A stretch of 64,000 nt of DNA from Prionace glauca. Its lineage: Eukaryota > Chordata > Chondrichthyes > Carcharhiniformes > Carcharhinidae. The notes beneath the pieces were generated by a model that did not search any database, was not told the DNA's origin, and worked only from the letters and a program-made list of their open reading frames with translations. The stretch lies in assembly GCA_037974335.1 (NCBI GenBank), contig CM075760.1, positions 18,260,960 through 18,324,959 of the forward strand. The letters are read 5' to 3'. This document shows positions 1-11,107 of this stretch, one piece after another. Position numbers and translations under genes: made by a program. Positions within the stretch are counted from its first letter, which is position 1, and each line of letters opens with the position of its first letter.

Positions 1-250
1 TCTGGTATTTTAATATATTTCTGTCTCTTTTCCCCATGAATTAATATTGAGATTTTACTGAGAGACAGTGTAACTGAGAAGGGGGAATCTGGGCTCTCGT
101 GCTGTTTAATTTAAACATTTTCTGGTATTTTAATATATTTCTGTCTCTTTTCCCATGAATTAATATTGAGATTTTACTGAGAGACAGTGTAACTGAGAAG
201 GGGGAATCCTGGGTTCTTGTGCTGTTTAATTTAAACCTGTTCTTGTATTT
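1..250. repeat. 120-bp satellite, block 1 (about 2 units)
   Basis: Two head-to-tail units of about 120 bp are seen. Each runs from TCTGGTATTTTAATATATTT through a pyrimidine tract, GAATTAATATTGAG, ACAGTGTAACTGAGAAG and GGGGGAATCCTGGG to TTTAATTTAAACATTTT. The array probably continues left of the window. The same unit recurs at 835-2262 and 8195-10276. No protein is read from it. Confidence 0.9.
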
Positions 251-277
251 TAATGAATGATTTTCTCTTCTCCCCAG

Positions 278-379
278 GGATTTGAATTGTGAAGACTGCA
301 ATGGGACTGGGAATCCTTGGACAAGGGGCTTTTCTCCAGAGGAGGATGGATGGACTGAGTCCTGTTCTATCGGCCACAC
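278..379 (+). other. Exon-like module related to the satellite unit
   Basis: The polypyrimidine stretch CTTCTCCCCAG at 267-277 makes a good splice acceptor, and G|GTGAG-like sequence at 380 makes a donor. The 102 bases between are open in one frame (phase 1), with 33 complete codons reading D-L-N-C-E-D-C-N-G and so on. The segment aligns with the satellite unit, sharing the upstream TTTTAAT-pyrimidine tract and the GGAATCCT block. It also shares GGAATCCT-x-GGACAAG with the terminal-exon-like module at 11108. I recognise no protein family. It may be a real exon, a decayed one, or the ancestor of the satellite. Confidence 0.35.
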
Positions 380-834
380 GTGAGTTGTTGTCTCTTTATT
401 ATCCCCAATCCAGGTTTAATTTTAATCTCGCTTCCTTGGATGAACCAGTTCTGGTTAGATTGTGGGCTGTGGGGGGGGGGGCTGGAGTTTAAAACCCTGG
501 GGTTAAAATATCCCGGCTTTGTAATTAGTCACAAACACATTAACCCTTTGGTGGCTGGCAGAGAGTGAATTACTGATGAAACTGTGTGTAAGTATGTTTT
601 AAATCTAAAATAACAGGGGTGGGAGACAGAGCGCTGTTCCTAATTGTTAAATAAAACTCAGAGGTCTTTACAATTCAGTTTTCAGAAGTTCAGATTTTCA
701 TTCCATCCTCTCCACAGCTTTTCCCCCATTCTGTCTATTTCTCTCTGCTTTTCTCTCCATTTCCTTCCTCTATCTGCCTCTCTTTTTTATTCCCTCGCTC
801 TCTCCCTCTTTTTTCCCAAGAATTAATATCTAGT
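380..834. other. Stretch without a recognised gene
   Basis: Bases 490-575 match the start of the 375-bp direct repeats found at 7164 and 10277 (GGGGTTAAAATATCCCGG and following), so this is a third, shorter copy. The remainder is pyrimidine-rich unique sequence. The small open frames here are not supported by anything. Confidence 0.6.
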
Positions 835-2262
835 TGACAATCTCTCAGTGAAATCTGAGAAGGGGGAATCCTGGGCTCTTGTGCTGTTTAATTTAAACAT
901 TTTCCGTTATTTTAATTAATTATATTCCCTCTCTCTCCCCAATGAATTAATATTTAGTTAAACAATCTCAGTGAAATCTGAGAAGGGGGAATCCTGGGTT
1001 CTTGTGCTATTTAAACATTTTCTGGTATTTTAATTATTTTCTCTCCCTTTTCTCCAAGAATTAATGTTTAGATTTTACTAAGAAGTTGTGTAACTGAGAA
1101 GTGGGAATCCTGGGCTCTAGTGCTATTTAATTTAAACATTCTCTGGTATTTTAATATATTTCTGTCTCTTTTCTCCATGAATTAATATTGAGATTTTACT
1201 GAGAGACAGTGTAACTGAGAAGGGGGAATCCTGGGCTCTCGTGCTGTTTAATTTAAACATTTTCTGGTATTTTAATATATTTCTGTCTCTATTCCACATG
1301 AATTAATATTGAGATTTTACTGAGAGACAGTGTAACTGAGAAGGGGGAATCCTGGGCTCTTGTGCTGTTTAATTTAAACATTTTCTGGTATTTTAAGATA
1401 TTTCTGTCTCTATTCCCCCATGAATTAATATTGAGATTTTACTGAGAGACAGTGAAACTGAGAAGGGGGAATCCTGGGCTCTTGTGCTGTTTAATTTAAA
1501 CATTTTCTGGTATTTTAATATATTTCTCTCCCTTTTCCCCATGAATTAATATTGAGATATTACTGAGAGACAGTGTAACTGAGAACGGGGAATCCTGGGC
1601 TCTTGTGCTGTTTAATTTAAACATTTTCTGGTATTTTAATATATTTCTGTCTCTTTTCCCCATGAATTAATATTGAGATTTTACTGAGAGACAGTGTAAC
1701 TGAGAAGGGGGAATCCTGGGTTCTTGTGCTGTTTAATTTAAACATTTTCTGGTATTTTAATATATTTCTGTCTCTTTTCCCCATGAATTAATATTGAGAT
1801 TTTACTGAGAGACAGTGTAACTGAGAAGGGGGAATCCTGGGCTCTTGTGCTGTTTAATTTAAACATTTTCTGGTATTTTAATATATTTCTCTCCCTTTTC
1901 CCCATGAATTAATATTGAGATTTTACTGAGAGACAGTGTAACTGAGAAGGGGGAATCCTGGGCTCTCGTGCTGTTTAATTTAAACATTTTCTGGTATTTT
2001 CATATATTTCTGTCTCTATTCCCCATGAATTAATATTGAGATATTACTGAGAGACAGTGTAATTGAGAAGGGGGAATCCTGGGCTCTCGTGCTGTTTAAT
2101 TTAAACATTTTCTGGTATTTTAATATATTTCTGTCTCTTTTCCCCATGAATTAATATTGAGATTTTACTGAGAGACAGTGTAACTGAGAAGGGGGAATCC
2201 TGGGCTCTCGTGCTGTTTAATTTAAACATTTTCTAGTATTTAAATTAATCAGGTTCTCTCTC
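835..2262. repeat. 120-bp satellite, block 2 (about 12 units)
   Basis: About twelve units are arranged head to tail. The first three are diverged: they read TTTAGTT where later units read TTGAGATTTTACT. The later ones are near-identical. The last unit, near 2255-2275, ends with TCTCTTCCCAGGAATTAA, where the acceptor-like CCCAG is kept. Most units read CCCCATGAATTAA at that point, so the AG has been lost. Short open frames inside are repeat artefacts. Confidence 0.9.
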
Positions 2263-2280
2263 TCTTCCCAGGAATTAAGC

Positions 2281-2420
2281 ATTAGAACCATAGAAAAGTT
2301 ACAGGACAAACAGGCCCTCCGGCCCACAATCATATCTCTACCTACTAGGCTTACCTATAACCCTCAATCCTATTAAATCCCATGTACTCATCCAGAAGTC
2401 TCTTAAAAGACCCTTAATAT
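2281..2420 (-). mobile_element. CR1 LINE 3' tail fragment
   Basis: Read on the plus strand, AGAACCATAGAAAAGTTACA, CAGGCCCTCCGGCCC and CATCCAGAAGTCTCTTAAAA are the reverse of a CR1 3' end. They match the tail of the copies at 33051 and 44117. The fragment is diverged and lies between the end of satellite block 2 and a partial satellite unit at 2420-2530. Confidence 0.8.
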
Positions 2421-3109
2421 TAAGAATTAATATTTAGTTGGACATCTCTGGACAGTGTTAGTGCAATCTTAGAAGGGGGAATGCTGGGCTCTTGTGCTAT
2501 TGAAACATTTTCTTGTATTTTAATTATTGTATAAACATTTCCCAAAGTAAAAAAAACACTCCACATACAGCTGACTGCACCTTGTGGGATCTTGCTGTGC
2601 ACCAGAGGGATTTTGTTTTCAAAAGGGGGGGTTTTCTCAGAGGGAGTTTAAAAACTTTCAGGGGACTGTGGGGAAGTCTCCAGACTTGGGACAACACACA
2701 CACACACAGGGTGGGGGGTTTGTGGGGGGGGGGGGGGGGGGTGTGTACTGGAGGGGTGGGCAGTGAGATATTCTGATATTCCCAACAAGGGCCAGAGGTC
2801 TGAGTGTTTAAACATATTAAACTGTTCAAACAGAGACAGGCAGAAAGCCCTGAGGGTTTCACAGCTCCCTGGAAATGCAAAGGGAACTCCCACTGCCCCA
2901 AACAGCAGCAAGATGTGAACTGGAAACCCCTTCCCTCAGCTTGTTACACACTGACCTTTCCACAACCCCCAACATGTTTACAAACACTCCCTGTAGTTTC
3001 TGCAAACTTTCTATCAAACTGTCTGTCCATTCTGCTCAATACTGACCCCCCTCTCAATCTGGCACTGACCTGGGCTCTGAATTCAGACACAGTCACAGAT
3101 AGGGTTTAA

Positions 3110-3297
3110 AGTTGAAAGTTTTATAACTTATTTATTACTGTCACAAGGCTTACATTAACACTGCAAAGAAGTTACTGAGAGAGAGAGAGAGAGAGACATA
3201 GATAAAGAGATAGAGGGACAGAGTGGGGACTTAAAGTTTTAAAGTTTATTAGTGTCACAAGTAAGGCTCACATTAACACTGCAATGAAGTTACTGAG
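3110..3297 (-). mobile_element. Two SINE 3' tails in reverse
   Basis: The pattern TTTATTACTGTCACAAG, GGCTTACATTAACACTGC and AAGTTACTG occurs twice, around 3115-3175 and 3230-3297, each ending in a GAGA run. It is the reverse of the 3' tail of the full SINE at 36043-36335, whose tail has CAGTAACTT and ACTTGTGAATAATAAA. Only tails are present. Confidence 0.7.
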
Positions 3298-4117
3298 AGA
3301 GAGAGAGACAGACAGAGACATAGATAAAGAGACAGACAGACAGACAGGGAGGGAGAGAGATGTTGGGAGACTTACCAAAGCAGTTTGTGTGTGTGAGTGT
3401 CTGCAGCTTCTGTGTCTCTGAGCTTGCCGGGGTGTCAGGGAGAGAATGTCACTGTCTTCACCTCTCTCTCTGCCTCTCTGTATAAAACAATCACCAAATG
3501 ACAGGACACTCAATAATGTGACCGCACAATTCAATATCAAATCTCTCTCTCTCTCTTTATCTCTGTCTCTCCCGGTTCTCTCTCTCTCTCCTTGTCTCTC
3601 TCTCTCACCCTGTCTCTGTTTCTCTCTCTTGTCTGTTTCTCTCTCCTTGTCTCTCTCTCCCCCTGTCTCTAGTCGTAGAGACAGATGGAGACAGAGACAG
3701 GGAGGGAGGGATGGAAACAGCTGTAGGTGTGGGTTAGATGCAGGGGGAGAGACACAGGCTGTTAGAGGGAGGGGGGGCCACAGTGAGGGACAGGGGTCCC
3801 AGTTTAATTCTGAGGGTCCCGGGGGGGTGGGGGTGATTTCACTGTCTCAGCCTCTCTCTCCCTCTGTATAAACACTTTTTAAAAAAACTGAACATAGCTG
3901 ACTGCACCTATGGGATCTTGCTGTGCACCACAGGGATTTTGTTTTAAAAAGTATTTGGCTTTGTTTTAAGAGGGGTTTCCAGCCTTTCTGCTGATTTTGG
4001 ATGATGCAGACACACACACACACACACAGGGTAGTGAGTGGGGGACGGGGACTCACAGCAGGCGAGAGCGTGAGGGTTGTGCGGAAGGACAGTGTCCCAT
4101 CTGATTGAGGTTCACAT

Positions 4118-4205
4118 TGCTGCTGCTGTGGGATCTTGCTGTGCACACTTTGGGACATTGCCCCGCACTGCAACAAGGGACCACACTTTTTATTTTGAAA
4201 CGAGA
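4118..4205 (+). mobile_element. L2-type LINE/SINE 3' tail fragment
   Basis: The stretch CATTGCTGCTGCTGTGGGAT, CTTGCTGTGCACAC and CACTGCAACAAGGGACCACA resembles the well-known elasmobranch tail running through TGTGGGATCTTGCTGTGC and ACAACAGTGACTACACTT. A second copy is at 6168-6250 and a weaker one at 6775-6855. Identification is from memory of the repeat family. Confidence 0.6.
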
Positions 4206-4287
4206 TCAGACTCAGGGACCGCAGAGTGGGGTTCAGGGAAAAACTGTGTGATTCCAGATTCTTTTCCCTCTCTCTCTGTTTTCCCAG

Positions 4288-4440
4288 GAATTTCTATTTG
4301 GATTGGGGTGTGGGGGAGGTAGAGAATTTCCCTGTCTGTCTCTCCAGTGTTCTTCCCAATCCCTGCACCCCCTCCCCTCTCCCCACACACATTCCCATCT
4401 ATATTTCATCTCTCAATAAAATGTGACAGAAAACCCCAGT
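4288..4440 (+). other. Terminal-exon-like module with poly(A) signal, copy 1
   Basis: A strong acceptor, CTCTCTCTGTTTTCCCAG, ends at 4287. AATAAA lies at 4415-4420 and is followed by a GT-rich stretch (GTGTGAATTGTTGTC). Together these look like a 3'-terminal exon. No convincing protein is read through it. The same module recurs at 6491. It could be the end of a non-coding transcript or chance within a repeat. Confidence 0.4.
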
Positions 4441-5061
4441 GTGAATTGTTGTCAGTTTAATTTCTGTCTCAGCCTCTCTCTGCCTCACTCTCTCTCTCTC
4501 TGTATAAACATTTCCAAAGTAAAAAACACTCCACACAGCTGACTGTGTCCTGTGGGATCTTGCTGTGCATCACAGGGATTTTGTTTTAAAAAGGGGGGGG
4601 GGGGGGTTTCTCAGAGGGAGTTTAAAAACTTTCAAGGGACTGTGGGGAATTCTCCAGACTTGGGACAACACACACACAGGGTGGGGTGTTTGTGTGGGGG
4701 TGTGTGTACTGGGGGGGTGGGCAGTGAGATATTCTGATATTCCCAACAAGGGCCAGAGGTCTGAGTGTTTAAACATATTAAACTGTTCAAACAGAGACAG
4801 GCAGAAAGCCCTGAGGGTTCACAGCTCCTGGAAATGCAAAGGGAATTCCCACTGCCCCAAACAGCAGCAAGATGTGAACTGGAAACCCCTTCCCTCAGCT
4901 TGTTACACACTGACCTTTCCACAACCCCCAACATGTTTACAAACACTCCCTGTAGTTTCTGCAAACCTTTCTATCAAACTGTCTGTCCATTCTGCTCAAT
5001 ACTGACCCCCCTCTCAATCTGGCACTGACCTGGGCTCTGAATTCAGACAGTCACAGATAGG

Positions 5062-5371
5062 GTTTAAAGTTGAAAGTTTTAAAATGTATTTAATGCTGTC
5101 ACAAGGCTGACATTAACACTGCAAAGAAGTTACTGAGAGAGAGAGACAGAGATACAGAGACACAGAGAGGTTTTAAAGTTCAAAGTTTTGAAATGTATTT
5201 ATTACTGTCACAAATACGGCTTACATTAACACTGCAAAGAAATTACAGAGAGAGAGAGACAGAGACATAGATAAAGAGAGAGAGATAGAGGGACAGAGAG
5301 GGGACTTAAAGTTTTCAAGTTTATTCGTGTCACAAGTAAGGCTCACATTAACACTGCAATGAAGTTACTGA
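5062..5371 (-). mobile_element. Three SINE 3' tails in reverse
   Basis: Three reversed tails of the same SINE as at 3110 lie at about 5062-5137, 5168-5247 and 5302-5371. Each carries a CATTAACACTGCAA block followed by a GAGA run. Unit 1 of the duplication has two, so one was added by local amplification. Confidence 0.7.
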
Positions 5372-6309
5372 GAGAGAGAGATAGACACACAGACACACAC
5401 AGACATATAGATAGAGAGAGAGATGTTGGGAGACTTACCAAAGCAGTTTGTGTGTGTGAGTGTCTGCAGCTTCTGTGTCTCTGAGCTTGCCGGGGTGTCA
5501 GGAGAGAATGTCACTGTCTTCACCTCTCTCTCTGCCTCTCTGTATAAAACAATCACCAAATGACAGGACACTCAATAATGTGACCGCACACAATTCAATA
5601 TCAAATCTCTCTCTCTGTCCCTGTCTCTGTTCCTCTCCCTTTCTCTCCTTGTCTCTCCCTCTCCCTGTCACTCTATCTTTCTGTTTCTCTCTCCGTCTGT
5701 TTCTCTCTCTCTCCCAGCCTCTGTTTCTCTCTCCCTGTCTCTTCTGTAGCAGAAACAGATGGAGACGGAGAGAGGGAGGGATGGAAGCAGCTGTAGGTGT
5801 GGGTTTGATGCAGGGGGAGAGACACAGGCTGTTAGAGGGAGGGGGCCTCAGTGAGGGACAGGGACACCAGTTTAATTGTGATGGTCTTGGAGGGTTGGGG
5901 AGGGTGGGGGGTATTTCACTGTCTCAGCCTCTCTCTCCCTCTCTCTGTATAAACATTTCCCAAATTAAAAAACTCGGCCCAGCTGCCTGCACCTTGCGGG
6001 ATCTTGCTGTGCAGCACTGGGATTTTGGTTTCAAAAGGGATTTGCCGTGTTTTAAGGGTAGTTCCAGCTTTCTGTAGATTTGGGACACAGGGAAATGGGG
6101 GCTCACAGCAGGCCAGAGGGTGGGGGGGGGGGGGGGGGGGACAGTGTCCTCTCTGATTGAGGTTCAGATTGCTGCTGCTGTGGGATCTTGCTGTGCACAC
6201 ACTGGGCCTTTTGCCCGTCACTGCGACAGGGACCACGCTTTTTATTTTGAAATGAGATCTGGCTCAGGGACCCCGCAGAGTGGGGGGTTTCAGGGGAAAA
6301 TCCTGGAAA

Positions 6310-6455
6310 GGGGGTAGGGGAAATTCCAGCACTTTAATCTCCGAGGCATCGTAGGCTACGGAGCAAGTGCTGGGGAATGGGAGGGGTGTAGATTGGGATT
6401 GGATGGGCCAGCATTGAGCTGGTGGGCCGAAGGGCCTGTTTCTGTGCTGTCTGAC
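6310..6455 (+). mobile_element. Retroposon 3' tail inserted in duplication unit 2
   Basis: A block ending GGGCCGAAGGGCCTGTTTCT and GTGCTGTCTGACTC is typical of elasmobranch CR1/SINE 3' ends. Unit 1 passes straight from GGGAAAAACTG to ATTCCAGATTCTT at the equivalent place, so this piece entered after the 2-kb duplication. Confidence 0.65.
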
Positions 6456-6490
6456 TCCAGATTCTTTTCTCTCTCTCTCTGTTTTCCCAG

Positions 6491-6645
6491 GAATTTCTAT
6501 TTGGATTGGGGGGGGGGAGGTAGAGAATTTCCCTGTCTCTGTCTCTCCAGTGTTCTTCCCAATCCCTGCACCCCCTCCCCTCTCCCCACACACATTCCCA
6601 TCTATATTTCACCTCTCAATAAAATGTGAAAGAAAACCCCAGTGT
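6491..6645 (+). other. Terminal-exon-like module with poly(A) signal, copy 2
   Basis: The acceptor TCTCTGTTTTCCCAG ends at 6490, AATAAA is at 6618-6623, and a GT-rich stretch follows. The sequence is nearly identical to the copy at 4288-4440. Both signals are kept in both copies. That is consistent with function but also with recent duplication. Confidence 0.4.
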
Positions 6646-6650
6646 GAATT

Positions 6651-7163
6651 GTTGTCAGTTTAATTTAGGGAGAGAGAGGGAGGGAGGTGTGGATCCCATT
6701 CCCCACACACCCTCTCCCGCAGTCCCCACCCCACTACATTTATTTAATCCGCCCCTCACCAGGTTGTGTGTGTGTGTGTGTGGGATCTTGCTGTGTACAC
6801 AGGTGGGTCTGGCTCCCTATTGCCCGCACTGGGACCCTGAGTGGAACTTTAACCAGGAAAGACGGGGGTGGGGGGGGGGAGGAGGAGGAGGAGGCAGAGA
6901 GAGAGAAACGGAGGGAGAGCTAAACAGAGAGGCGTTGGGGGGGTGGACACGGGTGGGGTGTGAGGGTCTCAGGAGGGGCAGGGGAAAGAGATAGAGTCGG
7001 GGGAGGGCTTTCTCCATTGTGGGACTGACAGTGGGATCTTGCTGTGCAGAATGGTCTTCATTGCACTGTGAATCATACATTCACTGATTAAGGGAGGAGG
7101 GGGGGGGTGTGATTTTGGGAATTATAAATATTGTTACTATGTCGGGGTGATGTTTCCCTCTGG
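6651..7163. other. Stretch without a recognised gene
   Basis: G- and A-rich sequence with GT and GGA runs. GGGATCTTGCTGTGT at about 6781 and GGGATCTTGCTGTGC at about 7033 are further copies of the L2-tail motif. Nothing coding is supported. Confidence 0.6.
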
Positions 7164-7545
7164 GGAACCCTGGGGTTAAAATATCCCGGCTTTGTAATTA
7201 TTCACAAACAGGTTAACCCTTTGGTGGGTGGCAGAGAGTAAATGAAATATCTGTAAAATGAAACTGTCTATTGGTTGTGTGTGTGTGTGTGTTTGAGAGC
7301 TTGTTTTAAAATCATTGGTCCCATTGAAAGCCTGTTTTGCTGCTGGGATTCTGGATGCTGCTGTTTTGGACACAGATGTTATAAAGTTGTCTTCTGCAGC
7401 TTCAAATCCCAAAGACACAGGATTTCAAAAGACTCAATACTGGATGGGTTATTTTGGGTTTCTCAGCATTTCTTTTCAATATTTACATTTGTCAAAAAAA
7501 AACATACTTTAACTATTATAAACAGCTTCATAATATTAGACAGGG
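7164..7545 (+). repeat. 375-bp direct repeat, left copy
   Basis: It starts at GGGGTTAAAATATCCCGGCT and runs through TTAACCCTTTGGTGG, a GT run and TTGGACACAGATGTTATAAA to the ATTAGACAGGGAGACAGA that opens a GA-rich tract. It is almost identical to 10277-10652. The two copies bracket the GA-rich and satellite block between them. Confidence 0.85.
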
Positions 7546-8194
7546 AGACAGACACAACAGGGAGAGAGAGAGATACACAGACAGACAGAGGAAGAGAAAG
7601 ACAGGGAGAGAGAGAGAGAAATAGACAGGGAGAGAGAGAGAGAAATAGACAGGGAGAGAGAGAGAGAGACATAGACAGGGAGAGAGAGAGAAATAGACAG
7701 GGAGAGAGAGAGAAAAATAGACAGGGAGAGAGAGAGAGAGACAAATAGACAGGGAGAGAGAGAGAGAGAGACAAATAGACAGGGAGAGAGAGAGATAGAG
7801 AGAGAGACATAGACAGGGAGAGAGAGAGAAATAGACAGGGAGAGAGAGACAAATAGACAGGGAGAGAGAGAGAGAGAGAGAAATAGACAGGGAGAGAGAG
7901 ACAAATAGACAGGGAGAGAGAGAGAGAGAGAAATAGACAGGGAGAGAGAGAGAGAAATAGACAGGGAGAGAGAGAGAGAAATAGACAGGGAGAGAGAGAG
8001 AAATAGACAGGGAGAGAGAGAGAGAAATAGACAGGGAGAGAGAGAGAGAGAAATAGACAGAGGGAGAGAGAGAGAGAAAGAAATAGACAGGGAGAGAGAG
8101 AGAGAGAAATAGACAGGGAAAGACAGAAAAAAAGACAGGGAGAAAGAGACAAACACAAGGAGACAGAAAGAGACAAAAACAGAGAGAGGGTGGA
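7546..8194 (+). repeat. GA-rich simple repeat, AGACAGGGAGAGAGAGAAAT type
   Basis: About 650 bases of almost pure purine on the plus strand are built on ATAGACAGGG plus GAGA runs. The Ser/Leu-rich open frames of over 200 codons on the reverse strand are translation of this repeat. Confidence 0.95.
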
Positions 8195-10276
8195 ACATTT
8201 TCTGGTGTTTTAATATATTTCTGTCTCTATTCCCCATGAATTAATATTGAGATTTTACTGAGAGACAGTGTAACTGAGAAGGGGGAATCCTGGGCTCTTG
8301 TGCTGTTTAATTTAAACATTTTCTGATATTTTAATATATTTCTGTCTCTTTTCCCCATGAATTAATATTGAGATTTTACTGAGAGACAGTGTAACTGAGA
8401 AGGGGGAATCCTGGGCTCTTGTGCTGTTTAATTTAAACATTTTCTGGTATTTTAATATATTTCTGTCTCTTTTCCCCATGAATTAATATTGAGATTTTAC
8501 TGAGAGACAGTGTAACTGAGAAGGGGGAATCCTGGGCTCGTGTGCTGTTTAATTTAAACATTTTCTGGTATTTTAATATATTTCTGTCTCTATTCCCCAT
8601 GAATTAATATTGAGATTTTACTGAGAGACAGTGTAACTGAGAAGGGGGAATCCTGAGAGAGAAATAGACAGGGAGAGAGAGAGAGAAATAGACAGGGAGA
8701 GAGAGAGAGAAATAGACAGGGAGAGAGAGAGAGAGAAATAGACAGAGGGAGAGAGAGAGAGAAAGAAATAGACAGGGAGAGAGAGAGAGAGAAATAGACA
8801 GGGAAAGACAGAAAAAAAGACAGGGAGAAAGAGACAAACACAAGGAGACAGAAAGAGACAAAAACAGAGAGAGGGTGGAACATTTTCTGGTGTTTTAATA
8901 TATTTCTGTCTCTATTCCCCATGAATTAATATTGAGATTTTACTGAGAGACAGTGTAACTGAGAAGGGGGAATCCTGGGCTCTTGTGCTGTTTAATTTAA
9001 ACATTTTCTGATATTTTAATATATTTCTGTCTCTTTTCCCCATGAATTAATATTGAGATTTTACTGAGAGACAGTGTAACTGAGAAGGGGGAATCCTGGG
9101 CTCTTGTGCTGTTTAATTTAAACATTTTCTGGTATTTTAATATATTTCTGTCTCTTTTCCCCATGAATTAATATTGAGATTTTACTGAGAGACAGTGTAA
9201 CTGAGAAGGGGGAATCCTGGGCTCGTGTGCTGTTTAATTTAAACATTTTCTGGTATTTTAATATATTTCTGTCTCTATTCCCCATGAATTAATATTGAGA
9301 TTTTACTGAGAGACAGTGTAACTGAGAAGGGGGAATCCTGGACTCGTGTGCTGTTTAATTTAAACATTTTCTTGTATTTTAATATATTTCTGTCTCTATT
9401 CCCCATGAATTAATATTGAGATTTTACTGAGAGACAGTGTAACTGAGAAGGGGGAATCCTGGGCTCTCGTGCTGTTTAATTTAAACATTTTCTGGTATTT
9501 TAATATATTTCTGTCTCTTTTCCCCATGAATTAATATTGAGATTTTACTGAGAGACAGTATAACTGAGAAGGGGGAATCCTGAGAGAGAAATAGACAGGG
9601 AGAGAGAGAGAGAAATAGACAGGGAGAGAGAGAGAAATAGACAGGGAGAGAGAGAGAGAAATAGACAGGGAGAGAGAGAGAGAGAAATAGACAGAGGGAG
9701 AGAGAGAGAGAAAGAAATAGACAGGGAGAGAGAGAGAGAGAAATAGACAGGGAAAGACAGAAAAAAAGACAGGGAGAAAGAGACAAACACAAGGAGACAG
9801 AAAGAGACAAAAACAGAGAGAGGGTGGAACATTTTCTGGTGTTTTAATATATTTCTGTCTCTATTCCCCATGAATTAATATTGAGATTTTACTGAGAGAC
9901 AGTGTAACTGAGAAGGGGGAATCCTGGGCTCTTGTGCTGTTTAATTTAAACATTTCCTGGTATTTTAATATATTTCTGTCTCTATTCCCCATGAATTAAT
10001 ATTGAGATTTTACTGAGAGACAGTATAACTGAGAAGGGGGAATCCTGGGCTCGTGTGCTGTTTAATTTAAACATTTTCTTGTATTTTAATATATTTCTGT
10101 CTCTATTCCCCATGAATTAATATTGAGATTTTACTGAGAGACAGTGTAACTGAGAAGGGGGAATCCTGGGCTCTTGTGCTGTTTAATTTAAACATTTCCT
10201 GGTATTTTAATATATTTGTCTCTATTCCCCATGAATTAATATTGAGATTTTACTGAGAGACAGTGTAACTGAGAAG
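8195..10276. repeat. Higher-order repeat: satellite blocks alternating with GA-rich blocks
   Basis: Satellite units at 8195-8654 (about 4), 8880-9592 (about 6) and 9830-10276 (about 4) are separated by two nearly identical GA-rich blocks at 8655-8880 and 9592-9830. Both junctions into GA-rich sequence read GGGGGAATCCTGAGAGAGAA, so one junction was copied. This shows a composite unit that was itself duplicated. Confidence 0.9.
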
Positions 10277-10652
10277 CCTGGGGTTAAAATATCCCGGCTT
10301 TGTAATTAGTCACAAACAGGTTAACCCTTTGGTGGGTGGCAGAGAGTAAATGAAATATCTGTAAAATGAAACTGTCTATTGGTTGTGTGTATGTGTGTGT
10401 TTGAGAGCTTGTTTTAAAATCATTGGTCTAATTGAAAGCCTGTTTTGCTGCTGGGATTCTGGATGCTGCTGTTTTGGACACAGATGTTATAAAGTTGTCT
10501 TCTGCAGCTTAAAATCCCAAAGACACAGGATTTCAAAAGACTCAATGCTAGGTGGGTTATTTTGGGTTTTTTTTAAAGCATCTTTTCAGTATTTCCATTT
10601 GTAAAACACCACACTTTGATCTTTATATAAGCAACTTCATAATATTAGACAG
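10277..10652 (+). repeat. 375-bp direct repeat, right copy
   Basis: This is the second copy of 7164-7545, entered directly from a truncated satellite unit (CTGAGAAG then CCTGGGGTTAAAATATCCC). It differs by a few substitutions and a T run near 10568. Confidence 0.85.
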
Positions 10653-11107
10653 GGAGACAGAGAGAGAGGAAAAGAGTGAGAGAGACAGGTATCGATGTGG
10701 GGGGAGTGTGTAAGAGACAGAAAGGGAGAAACAGAGGAGGGGGGAGTGGAGAGGTGACTGATGATACAAGTGGGAATTTCATTGTGGGATCCTGTGTTAA
10801 TTCACTGGCCTGTCTGTGGAGTGAATCCCCCCCCCCCCAGAATACTTTGATGTGTTTTAATAAATTAAATATCGGGACAGTCAGGAGGCATTTGGATGTT
10901 CATTTCATTTGAAAATTGTTCCCATTTTGTCAGGGTTTAATAATGAGGATGTGGAAATGAATGTTCCCCCTACTACCCCTTCAGTGAGATTGTGAATATC
11001 AGCAAGTCCTGGGATCTTGCTGTGCCTTTTATTGTTTACCATCAGCTTTTTTGTTTTGTCTTTAATCAAATTTCACTTTATTTTCTCTTTCTCTCTTTCA
11101 ACCAAGG
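10653..11107. other. Stretch without a recognised gene
   Basis: It holds GA-rich remnants, a C10 run near 10830, the motif GGGATCTTGCTGTGC at about 11010, and the pyrimidine tract leading to the acceptor at 11107. Nothing coding is supported. Confidence 0.5.

Larger units (their letters stand above)
2500..4440. repeat. Tandem duplication, unit 1 (about 2 kb)
   Basis: This stretch matches 4496-6650 in the same order. 2540-3100 pairs with 4520-5060, 3390-3560 with 5432-5610, 3690-3870 with 5755-5945, and 3885-4440 with 5965-6650. Within it are a GGGATCTTGCTGTGC motif at three places, CA and G runs, reversed SINE tails at 3110-3297, and a terminal-exon-like module at 4288. Long open frames in it are made of GA or CT dinucleotide runs and are not genes. 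Confidence 0.85.
4496..6650. repeat. Tandem duplication, unit 2 (about 2.1 kb)
   Basis: This is the second copy of 2500-4440, with the same internal order and moderate divergence. It differs by an extra reversed SINE tail near 5168-5247 and by a retroposon fragment at 6310-6455 that unit 1 lacks. Confidence 0.85.

Noticed and set aside
7060-7070. CACTGTG as a J-side RSS heptamer
   Set aside because: No GGTTTTTGT-like nonamer lies 12 or 23 bases before it and no J motif (FGxG) follows.
7463-8237. Open frames of 233 and 237 codons rich in Ser and Leu on the reverse strand
   Set aside because: They are translations of the GA-rich simple repeat and would exist in any such tract.
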